Part shown: piece by piece, positions 42,946 through 49,881 of the stretch | Numbering within the stretch: position 1 is the first letter of the stretch | Layout of the letters: each line of letters starts with the position of its first letter | Assembly (NCBI RefSeq): GCF_900113735.1 | Contig: NZ_FOQM01000028.1 | Coordinates: 15,001-79,000 of the forward strand | Direction: 5' to 3' | Length of the DNA: 64,000 bases | From: Bradyrhizobium sp. Gha | GTDB lineage: Bacteria > Pseudomonadota > Alphaproteobacteria > Rhizobiales > Xanthobacteraceae | The notes under the pieces: model-generated | Database searches by the model: none | Told to the model about the DNA's origin: nothing | Seen by the model: the letters and a program-made list of their open reading frames with translations, nothing else | Made by a program: the position numbers and the translations under genes

Positions 42946-43170
42946 ATGGTTCCCGCCGCGTCCCACAGCCACAATCACGGCCATTCCCACGACCATGCGC
43001 ATTCGCACGGGCACGACCACAGCCACGCCCATGTCCACGATGCAGCCTCTCCACATCCGGCCCAGGACGCGCCCTGGTCGATCCTGCGCATGACGGCGGC
43101 AGGCCGCCTTTCGGCCGCTGCCGCCGTCTGTGCCGCGCTCTGGGTTGTCGTCTGGCTGGCGATGAGGTGA
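42946..43170 (+). CDS. His-rich single-span membrane peptide heading the zinc operon
   Basis: A 74-residue protein. Residues 7-31 are almost alternating His (SHSHNHGHSHDHAHSHGHDH and on), 12-13 histidines in all. A short linker and one membrane helix near the C-terminus (AAAAVCAALWVVVWLAM) follow. The His tract would bind zinc or another soft metal. The ATG lies only 8 nt past the Zur box, so the leader would be about 8-10 nt and no ribosome site is visible. The stop touches the start region of the ABC ATPase gene (ATGAGGTGACCATG). Function unknown; a metal-buffering or delivery role is inferred. Confidence 0.75.
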   Translation: MVPAASHSHNHGHSHDHAHSHGHDHSHAHVHDAASPHPAQDAPWSILRMTAAGRLSAAAAVCAALWVVVWLAMR

Positions 43171-43172
43171 CC

Positions 43173-43928
43173 ATGGCAGCGCTGCACTTTCACAACGTCA
43201 CGCTCGGCTATGACCGCCATCCGGCGGTGCACCATCTCAATGGCGAGGTCGCATCGGGCGCGCTGGTCGCCGTGATCGGCCCCAACGGTGCCGGCAAGTC
43301 GACGCTGCTGCGTGGCATCGTCGGCATCCTCAAACCGCTCGACGGCAGCATCCATCTCGGGCTGCTGGACGCCCGCGACATCGCCTATCTGCCGCAGAGC
43401 GCGGACATCGACCGCAGCTTCCCGATCTCGGTGTTCGATTTCGTCGGCACTGGACTTTGGCGCGGGACCGGCCTGTTCGGCGGGATCGGCAAGGCCGCGC
43501 GTGCAAAGATCCTGCGTGCGATCGCCGCCGTCGGCCTCAATGGTTTCGAGAACCGCCCCATTGGCACGCTCTCCGGCGGCCAGATGCAGCGCGTGCTGTT
43601 CGCGCGCGTGCTGCTCCAGGACGCCAGGCTGATCGTGCTCGACGAGCCCTTCAACGCCATCGACAGCAAGACCATTGCCGACCTGCTCGCACTGGTGAAG
43701 CATTGGCACGCCGAAGGCCGCACCGTGCTGGCCGCACTCCACGACATGGAGATGGTGCGCACGCATTTCACCGAGACGTTGATTTTGGCGCGCGGTCCGG
43801 TGGCATGGGGGCCGACGGCAGAGGTGCTGACGCCAGAGAATCTGATGGTCGCGATGCGGATGTGCGAGGCTTTTGACGACAGCGCGTCGGCCTGCGCGGC
43901 TGACGATGTCAGCTCGCGGGCGGCGTGA
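43173..43928 (+). CDS. Zinc ABC transporter ATP-binding protein
   Basis: A 251-residue ABC ATPase of the metal-import (ZnuC/AztA) type. It has Walker A GPNGAGKST (about residues 38-46), signature LSGGQMQR, Walker B ARLIVLDEPF and the switch His in AALHD. It powers the permease encoded 6 nt downstream. The ATG at 43173 with GAGG upstream is preferred over an in-frame GTG at 43167. Zinc specificity is inferred from the Zur box and gene neighbours. Confidence 0.92.
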   Translation: MAALHFHNVTLGYDRHPAVHHLNGEVASGALVAVIGPNGAGKSTLLRGIVGILKPLDGSIHLGLLDARDIAYLPQSADIDRSFPISVFDFVGTGLWRGTGLFGGIGKAARAKILRAIAAVGLNGFENRPIGTLSGGQMQRVLFARVLLQDARLIVLDEPFNAIDSKTIADLLALVKHWHAEGRTVLAALHDMEMVRTHFTETLILARGPVAWGPTAEVLTPENLMVAMRMCEAFDDSASACAADDVSSRAA

Positions 43929-43934
43929 CCGCAG

Positions 43935-44804
43935 ATGATCTATGACGCGCTGATCGGTCCGTTCACCGAATTCGAGTTCATGCGGCGCGCGCTTGCCGCA
44001 ATCATCGCGCTGGCGCTGGCAGGCGCCCCGATCGGCGTGTTCCTGATGCTGCGGCGCATGAGCCTCGTCGGTGACGCCATGGCGCATGCGATCCTGCCCG
44101 GCGCCGCAATCGGCTTCCTGCTCTCCGGCCTCAATCTGTTCGCGATGACGGCCGGCGGATTGATCGCGGGTTTTGCGGTCGCAATCCTCGCCGGCGTGGT
44201 CGCGCGCTCGACCGGGCTGAAGGAGGACGCCTCGCTCGCGACCTTCTATCTGGCTTCGCTGGCGCTCGGCGTCACCATCGTCTCGATCAGGGGCACCAAT
44301 ATCGACCTGCTGCACGTGCTGTTCGGCAACATCCTGGCGATGGACGACCAGACGCTGCTCGTGGTCGCCTTCAACGCCACGGTGACGCTGCTGGTGCTCG
44401 CGGTGATCTATCGTCCTCTGGTGATCGAAAGCGTCGATCCCCTGTTTCTTCGCACCGTCAGCCGCGCCGGCGGCCCCGCGCATCTCGCCTTCCTCGCCCT
44501 CGTCGTCATCAACCTCGTCAACGGCTTTCAGGCGCTCGGCACGCTGCTGGCGGTCGGCCTGATGATCCTGCCGGCAGGCATCGCGCGGTTCTGGTCGCGC
44601 GATCTGACGGTGATGATCTGCATTGCTGTCGTCGTTGCCGCGCTCTCGGGCTATGCCGGCCTCGTATTGTCGTTCCAGACCCGCGTGCCGTCGGGCCCTG
44701 CGATCATTCTGGTCGCGACCGTGCTCTACATCGTCTCTGTCCTGTTCGGCCGCGTCGGCGGCATCGTCAGGCAGATGTTCCCCGGCCGGCATCTGGAGGC
44801 GTGA
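43935..44804 (+). CDS. Zinc ABC transporter permease
   Basis: A 289-residue membrane protein of the ABC-3 (ZnuB/AztB) family with about eight hydrophobic segments. Typical family stretches are MRRMSLVGDAMAHAILPGAA near residues 36-55 and ALGTLLAVGLMILPAGIARF near 198. It forms the membrane channel with the ATPase. Its stop overlaps the GTGACG before the binding-protein start, and only 2 nt separate the two genes, so the three transporter genes are one operon. Confidence 0.92.
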   Translation: MIYDALIGPFTEFEFMRRALAAIIALALAGAPIGVFLMLRRMSLVGDAMAHAILPGAAIGFLLSGLNLFAMTAGGLIAGFAVAILAGVVARSTGLKEDASLATFYLASLALGVTIVSIRGTNIDLLHVLFGNILAMDDQTLLVVAFNATVTLLVLAVIYRPLVIESVDPLFLRTVSRAGGPAHLAFLALVVINLVNGFQALGTLLAVGLMILPAGIARFWSRDLTVMICIAVVVAALSGYAGLVLSFQTRVPSGPAIILVATVLYIVSVLFGRVGGIVRQMFPGRHLEA

Positions 44805-44806
44805 CG

Positions 44807-45670
44807 ATGCGCTGCCTCCTGATGTATGCCTTGCTGCTGATCGCCTCGCCGTTGCAAGCCGCGGAGCGGCTCAATGTCGTCGCGAGCTTCTCGATCCTCG
44901 GCGACTTCGTCCGCACGATCGGTGGTGACAACATCAACCTGACGACGCTGGTCGGCCCTGACAGCGACGTGCACGTCTACACGCCCGCGCCCGGTGATGC
45001 GAAACGCATCACGGACGCAAAACTCGTCATCGTCAACGGGCTGGGGCTGGAGGGCTGGCTGCCGCGCCTGGTGCAGTCTTCCGGCGGCAAGGCGCAGATG
45101 GTCACCGCGACCGCCGGCATCGCGCCGTTGAAGCTTGGCTCGGCCGCCGATCCGCACGCCTGGCAGTCCGTGCCGAACGCGAAGGTCTACGTCACCAATA
45201 TCGCCAATGCGCTAATCACGGCGGCCCCGGATGACGCGGAATTTTTCCGCAGCCGGCTCAAAGCCTATCTGGAACAGCTCGACGCGCTCGACCATGAGGT
45301 CCGGGACGCCGTGGCTAAGATCCCCCCTGAGCGGCGCAAGGTGATCTCGACCCACGATGCCTTCGGCTATTTCGCCGCCGAATATGGCATCCAGTTCATC
45401 GCGCCCCTGGGCGTCTCCACCGAAACCGAGCCCAGCGCGCGGGATATCGCCGCCATCATCGGCCAGATCAAGGCCCAGAAAATCCCGGCGGTTTTTCTGG
45501 AAAATATCAGCGATGACCGCCTGATCCGGCGGATCGCGGCCGAGACCGGCGCAAAGGTCGGCGGGACCCTGATTTCGGACGGTTTGACCGGCGAAAAGGG
45601 GCCTGCACCCACTTACATTGACATGGTCAGGCACAATATAAAGGCCCTGACCAGCGCGCTTGACCATTAG
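44807..45670 (+). CDS. Zinc ABC transporter substrate-binding protein (AztC/ZnuA type)
   Basis: A 287-residue periplasmic cluster A-I binding protein with a short signal peptide (MYALLLIASPLQA). Likely zinc ligands are H56 (DSDVHVYTP), H117 (ADPHAWQ), H183 (ISTHDAFGY) and D258 (LISDGLTG). The spacing from the second His onward (66 and 75 residues) fits what I recall for AztC of Paracoccus. It lacks the long His-rich loop of classical ZnuA. GGAGG 7 nt upstream supports the ATG at 44807. The gene order ATPase-permease-binding protein also matches aztABC. Confidence 0.9.
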   Translation: MRCLLMYALLLIASPLQAAERLNVVASFSILGDFVRTIGGDNINLTTLVGPDSDVHVYTPAPGDAKRITDAKLVIVNGLGLEGWLPRLVQSSGGKAQMVTATAGIAPLKLGSAADPHAWQSVPNAKVYVTNIANALITAAPDDAEFFRSRLKAYLEQLDALDHEVRDAVAKIPPERRKVISTHDAFGYFAAEYGIQFIAPLGVSTETEPSARDIAAIIGQIKAQKIPAVFLENISDDRLIRRIAAETGAKVGGTLISDGLTGEKGPAPTYIDMVRHNIKALTSALDH

Positions 45671-45725
45671 GGCCGGGGCCACCCCGCCTGGCGTCGCGCG
45701 AAAAGCCCGATAGTCCGGAGTTGTT

Positions 45726-46784
45726 ATGCCTGAAGCGACCTCGCCAAAAATTCCCGTGACCGTCCTGACCGGCTATCTCGGTGCCGGCAAGACCACGCTC
45801 CTGAACCGCATTCTTTCGGAAAACCACGGCAAGAAATACGCCGTCATCGTCAACGAATTCGGCGAGATCGGCATCGACAACGACCTCATCATCGGCGCCG
45901 ATGAGGAAGTGTTCGAGATGAACAATGGCTGTATCTGCTGCACCGTGCGCGGCGACCTCGTCCGCATCATGGACGGGTTGATGAAGCGCAAGGGCAAGTT
46001 CGACGCCATCATCGTCGAGACGACAGGCCTTGCCGATCCGGCGCCGGTCGCCCAGACCTTCTTCGTCGACGAGGACGTGCAGAAGAACGCACGGCTCGAT
46101 GCGGTCGTCACGGTCGCCGACGCCAAATGGCTGTCCGATCGTCTGAAGGACGCACCCGAAGCCAAGAACCAGATCGCGTTTGCCGACGTCATCGTGCTGA
46201 ACAAGACCGATCTCGTCACCAAGCCCGAGCTTGCGGAAGTCGAGGCTCGCATCCGTGGCATCAACCCCTATGCGAAACTGCATCGCACCGAGCGCTGCTC
46301 GGTGGCGCTGGCCGACGTGCTCGATCGCGGCGCGTTCGATCTCGACCGCATCCTCGATATCGAGCCTGATTTCCTGGCGGCCGACGATCATGATCACGAC
46401 CATGATCATGATCACCATCACGGCCATGACCATCATCACCACCACGATCACGGCCACGGCCACGGCCTAAAGCACTATCACGACGAGGACATGCAGTCGC
46501 TGTCGCTCAAGACCGACAAGCCGCTCGATCCAAATGTCTTCATGCCCTGGCTCCAGAACCTGGTGCAGGTCGAGGGCGGCAAGATCCTGCGCTCCAAGGG
46601 CATCCTCGCCTTCCATGACGACGACGACCGCTACGTGTTCCAGGGCGTCCACATGATGCTGGAAGGTAACCACCAGCGGAAGTGGAAGGAGGGCGAGCCC
46701 CGCGAGAGCCGCCTCGTCTTCATCGGCCGTGAGTTGCCGGAAGAGCTCATTCGCACTGGCTTCGAGAGCTGCATCGTCTCGTGA
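45726..46784 (+). CDS. COG0523 (CobW/ZigA-type) GTPase metallochaperone
   Basis: A 352-residue G3E GTPase. It has the P-loop GYLGAGKTT (residues 16-24), the metal-binding CxCC in NNGCICCTVRGDL (C69, C71, C72), NKTD for guanine near residue 158, a long His/Asp tract at about residues 219-256 and a C-terminal CobW_C domain with the last 80 residues. Zur-controlled COG0523 proteins (ZagA, ZigA, ZNG1) hand zinc to client enzymes when zinc is scarce. Location in the Zur operon supports zinc. Its stop overlaps the WD40 start by one base (TGATG). Confidence 0.93.
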   Translation: MPEATSPKIPVTVLTGYLGAGKTTLLNRILSENHGKKYAVIVNEFGEIGIDNDLIIGADEEVFEMNNGCICCTVRGDLVRIMDGLMKRKGKFDAIIVETTGLADPAPVAQTFFVDEDVQKNARLDAVVTVADAKWLSDRLKDAPEAKNQIAFADVIVLNKTDLVTKPELAEVEARIRGINPYAKLHRTERCSVALADVLDRGAFDLDRILDIEPDFLAADDHDHDHDHDHHHGHDHHHHHDHGHGHGLKHYHDEDMQSLSLKTDKPLDPNVFMPWLQNLVQVEGGKILRSKGILAFHDDDDRYVFQGVHMMLEGNHQRKWKEGEPRESRLVFIGRELPEELIRTGFESCIVS

Positions 46785-47803
46785 TGAAAGAGTTTACGCC
46801 CGCTCCCGATTCCGCCTCGATCGTCTCCGTCACCGACCGCGTCAAGCCTGTCACGCTTGGCATGGGTGTAACCTCGGTGCATTTCCTCAGGGACCGCGCC
46901 GCCTTTGTGGGCGGCGAGGAGAATGTCGCCTTCGTCGACGCCAAAGGCGAGATCAGCATCGTGGCCGTTCACAGCGGCGGCATTCTCTCGACTGCCTCCG
47001 ACGGCAAGCGCCTCGTGATGGGCGGCGACGACGGCAAGGTCGTCTCGGTCGATGCCAAGGGCGAGGTGACGCTGCTCGCCACCGATCCGAAGCGGCGCTG
47101 GATCGACGCTGTGGCGTTGCACCCTGATGGTGCCTTCGCCTGGTCGGCCGGCAAGACGGCGACCGTCAAGAGCGGCAAGGCCGAGCCAAAGTCGCTCGAT
47201 GTGCCCTCGACCGTCGGTGGTCTCGCGTTCGCGCCCAAGGGCCTGCGGCTCGCGATCGCGCATTACAACGGCGCGACGCTGTGGTTTCCCAACATGGACG
47301 GATCGGCCGAATTCCTGCCCTGGGCCGGCTCGCATCTGGGCGTCACCTTCAGCCCCGACAACAAGTTCCTGGTCACGAGCATGCATGAGGCCGCCCTGCA
47401 CGGCTGGCGTCTCGCCGACAACAGGCACATGCGCATGACCGGCTATCCCGGTCGCGTCCGCTCGATGTCCTGGAGTGCGGGCGGCAAGGGACTGGCGACC
47501 TCAGGCGCCGACACCGTCATCATCTGGCCGTTTGCCAGCAAGGACGGCCCGATGGGCAAGGAGCCCGCGATGCTGGCGCCGCTGCAGGCGCGCGTGGCGG
47601 TGGTCGCTTGCCATCCGAAGAACGACATTCTGGCCTGCGGCTACAGCGATGGCACGGTGCTGATGGTGCGAATGGAGGATGGCGCCGAGATCCTGGTCCG
47701 CCGCAACGGCACGCCGCCGGTGGCCGGGCTGGCCTGGAACGCCAAGGGCACGCAACTCGCTTTCGCCGACGAAAATGGGGACGGCGGCCTGCTGGAGCTT
47801 TGA
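46784..47803 (+). CDS. WD40 beta-propeller protein coupled to the COG0523 GTPase
   Basis: A 339-residue protein with about six or seven WD40-like blades, e.g. SVHFLRDRAAFVGGEENVAFVDAKG, DAVALHPDGAFAWSAGK, GLAFAPKGLRLAIAHYNGATLWF and SMSWSAGGKGLATSGADTVIIWPF (each shown in part). No signal peptide, so it is cytosolic and not the exported AztD chaperone. Its ATG overlaps the GTPase stop (TGATG), showing translational coupling. COG0523-WD40 pairs recur in alphaproteobacteria; a scaffold or client-recognition role in zinc delivery is inferred. Confidence 0.88.
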   Translation: MKEFTPAPDSASIVSVTDRVKPVTLGMGVTSVHFLRDRAAFVGGEENVAFVDAKGEISIVAVHSGGILSTASDGKRLVMGGDDGKVVSVDAKGEVTLLATDPKRRWIDAVALHPDGAFAWSAGKTATVKSGKAEPKSLDVPSTVGGLAFAPKGLRLAIAHYNGATLWFPNMDGSAEFLPWAGSHLGVTFSPDNKFLVTSMHEAALHGWRLADNRHMRMTGYPGRVRSMSWSAGGKGLATSGADTVIIWPFASKDGPMGKEPAMLAPLQARVAVVACHPKNDILACGYSDGTVLMVRMEDGAEILVRRNGTPPVAGLAWNAKGTQLAFADENGDGGLLEL

Positions 47804-47833
47804 TCTGTCATGGTTCCGGCCGTATAGGGGACC

Positions 47834-48550
47834 ATGCGGTTTCTTACGACCTTCCAGCTCGCTGATTTCGCCGACACGCTGGTCAGCCTGTTCACGGCTT
47901 TCGTGCTGGGCACGCTGATCGGCGCCGAGCGGCAATACAGGCAACGCACTGCCGGCCTGCGCACCAACGTGCTGGTCGCGGTGGGTGCCGCAGCCTTCGT
48001 CGATCTCGCCATGCATCTGGACGGCGCTGATGGTGCTGTGCGGGTGATCGCCTATGTCGTCTCGGGTATCGGCTTTCTCGGTGCCGGCGTCATCATGAAG
48101 CAGGGCATGGACGTGCGTGGCCTGAACACGGCGGCGACGCTGTGGGCTTCCGCCGCTGTGGGATCATGCGCCGGCGCCGACATGGTCGCCCAAGCGGCGG
48201 TGCTCACCGTCTTCGTCATTGCCGGCAACACCATGCTGCGCCCGCTGGTCAACGCCATCAACCGCATTCCGCTGAACGAGAAGGCGTTGGAGGCGACCTA
48301 TTACTTCAAGCTCGCGGTCGCGGCCGACGCGCTGCCTGACATGCGCGACCGTCTCGTCGACAAGCTCGAGGCCGCGAAGTATGCGGTGGCCGATATCGAC
48401 GTCGCCGAGATTGGCGACGACATTCTGGAGATTGTCGCCAAGCTGGTGGCGACTGCGGTCGATCCGAACGAGCTGAACGCGGTCGCGACCGATCTCCAGC
48501 ATCTGCCCGGCGTGAGCCACGCCACCTGGGAAGTCAGCACCACGGACTAA
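47834..48550 (+). CDS. MgtC/SapB family membrane protein
   Basis: A 238-residue protein. Four to five membrane segments make up residues 10-145 with the family motifs LGTLIGAERQYRQRTAGLRTN and VSGIGFLGAGVIMKQG. The C-terminal ACT-like cytosolic domain spans about 155-238. MgtC-like proteins are linked to magnesium homeostasis and inhibition of the F-type ATPase in pathogens; the role in soil bacteria is less clear. It follows the WD40 gene by 30 nt and could be a read-through partner of the zinc operon or independent. Confidence 0.88.
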   Translation: MRFLTTFQLADFADTLVSLFTAFVLGTLIGAERQYRQRTAGLRTNVLVAVGAAAFVDLAMHLDGADGAVRVIAYVVSGIGFLGAGVIMKQGMDVRGLNTAATLWASAAVGSCAGADMVAQAAVLTVFVIAGNTMLRPLVNAINRIPLNEKALEATYYFKLAVAADALPDMRDRLVDKLEAAKYAVADIDVAEIGDDILEIVAKLVATAVDPNELNAVATDLQHLPGVSHATWEVSTTD

Positions 48551-48597
48551 CGTGCTATTTTGGCGCACGAGCCCACAGTTCCAGTCATGCAGGGCGC

Positions 48598-48622
48598 GGA
48601 ACCCCGGTGCCGGAAGTTCGTT
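48598..48622 (+). promoter_or_regulatory. EcfG-type promoter (GGAAC-N16-CGTT)
   Basis: Exact match to the general-stress promoter pattern: GGAAC at 48598-48602, 16-nt spacer, CGTT at 48619-48622. It lies 28 nt upstream of the ATG at 48651 and in the right orientation. Confidence 0.65.
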
Positions 48623-48650
48623 GATCCCGCAGATAAAGGCGGTGATCGAT

Positions 48651-48989
48651 ATGCCCGGCCAGAATGACAAGCGAAACGTGAAGCTCGACCTGACGATCGC
48701 CTGCTCGCTGTTCGCAGCAGGCGTCGTCGTTTCGGTGATGTCGCTGGCGCAAATCCGCGCGGAACACCGGATGGAGTTGGCGCAGGCCACGCAGCCGCTG
48801 CAGGGCACGCCATCCACCGATCAGGACAAGATGCCCGCCGAGGCAAAGCCAGGCGGCGAACGTCCGACCACGCCGGCTCCCCAGCCGGCGCGTCCCGATC
48901 CGCAGACGCAAGGCGCGGCGGGTGCTGCCAAACCGGCGTTGCCGCCGGCCCCTGCCGAGAAAATCGCGCCACCGCTCGAGAAGAAATAG
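48651..48989 (+). CDS. Single-span membrane protein with Pro/Ala-rich tail
   Basis: A 112-residue protein. A short basic N-terminus is followed by one membrane segment (LTIACSLFAAGVVVSVMSLA, about residues 14-33) and then a polar tail very rich in Pro, Ala, Lys and Gln. The orientation is probably N-in with the tail in the periplasm. No domain recognised. AAAGGCGGTG upstream supports the ATG at 48651; the open frame from 48552 runs over the promoter. The exact EcfG-like site suggests stress induction. Confidence 0.7.
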   Translation: MPGQNDKRNVKLDLTIACSLFAAGVVVSVMSLAQIRAEHRMELAQATQPLQGTPSTDQDKMPAEAKPGGERPTTPAPQPARPDPQTQGAAGAAKPALPPAPAEKIAPPLEKK

Positions 48990-49103
48990 GCTCGACGGTC
49001 CCGCATTTTGACGCGCATGTGACGTCTGATGCCCAGTCAATGACCTCGCCATGGCGCGCGGCCCCCTCCATAATCCGTCGAACCAACGACAGATGGGGCT
49101 TCC

Positions 49104-49844
49104 ATGAAGATCGAGGACGTTCGCCGTAACGCTTATTCGATGCCGCTCACGAACCCGTCATTCCCGCCGGGGCCATATCGCTTTTTCAACCGCGAATATT
49201 TCATCATCACCTACAGGACCGATCCAGAAGCCCTTGCCGCCATCGTGCCCGAGCCGCTCGAGGTGGCGGAGCCGGTGGTGAAATACGAATTCATCCGCAT
49301 GCCCGACTCGACCGGCTTCGGCGACTACACCGAGACCGGGCAGGTGATCCCGGTCCGCTTCAAGGGCGAGCTCGGCGCCTACACCCACGCGATGTATCTC
49401 GACGACGAAGGCCCGATCGCCGGTGGCCGCGAGCTGTGGGGGTTTCCGAAGAAGCTGGCGCGGCCGAAGATCGAGGTCGAGAGCGACGTGCTGGTCGGCT
49501 CGCTGCATTATGGTTCGGTGCTCTGTGCCTCCGCGACCATGGGCTACAAGCACCGCAAGGTCGATCTTGACGGGGTGCTCCAGCCGATGAAGGCACCGAA
49601 CTTCATCCTGAAGATCATCCCGCATGTCGACGGTAGCGCCCGGATCTGCGAGCTGGTGCGCTTCCACCTCGAGGACATCACGTTGAAGGAAGCCTGGACC
49701 GGACCCGGCGCGCTCGGCCTGTTTCCTCACGCGCTCTGCGATGTCGCTCGGCTGCCGGTGCGCGAGGTGCTCTCGGCGCTGCACTTCAAAGCGGACCTGA
49801 CGCTTGGGCTCGGCAGCGTGGCGTTCGATTACATGGCGAGATGA
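49104..49844 (+). CDS. Acetoacetate decarboxylase family protein
   Basis: A 246-residue acetoacetate-decarboxylase-fold protein. The Schiff-base Lys pair is present in GRELWGFPKKLARP (about residues 108-121), with the neighbouring Lys that lowers its pKa. PVRFKGELGAYTHAMYLD and MRPxx-like active-site Glu regions are also visible. It would convert acetoacetate to acetone and CO2, although part of the family acts on other keto acids. Single gene, convergent with the exported lyase-like gene. Confidence 0.9.
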   Translation: MKIEDVRRNAYSMPLTNPSFPPGPYRFFNREYFIITYRTDPEALAAIVPEPLEVAEPVVKYEFIRMPDSTGFGDYTETGQVIPVRFKGELGAYTHAMYLDDEGPIAGGRELWGFPKKLARPKIEVESDVLVGSLHYGSVLCASATMGYKHRKVDLDGVLQPMKAPNFILKIIPHVDGSARICELVRFHLEDITLKEAWTGPGALGLFPHALCDVARLPVREVLSALHFKADLTLGLGSVAFDYMAR

Positions 49845-49881
49845 CGTGAGTGGGCGGGGCGCGGCATGACGCGCCCCGGTC

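Noticed and set aside
42975..44792. 605-codon minus-strand frame rich in Asp, His, Glu and Arg
   Set aside because: It is the antisense of the zinc ABC genes, with no motif and strongly skewed composition.
46384..46470. Runs of CATGATCACGAC-type triplets resembling a short tandem repeat
   Set aside because: They encode the His/Asp metal-binding tract of the COG0523 GTPase; no independent repeat element is needed.
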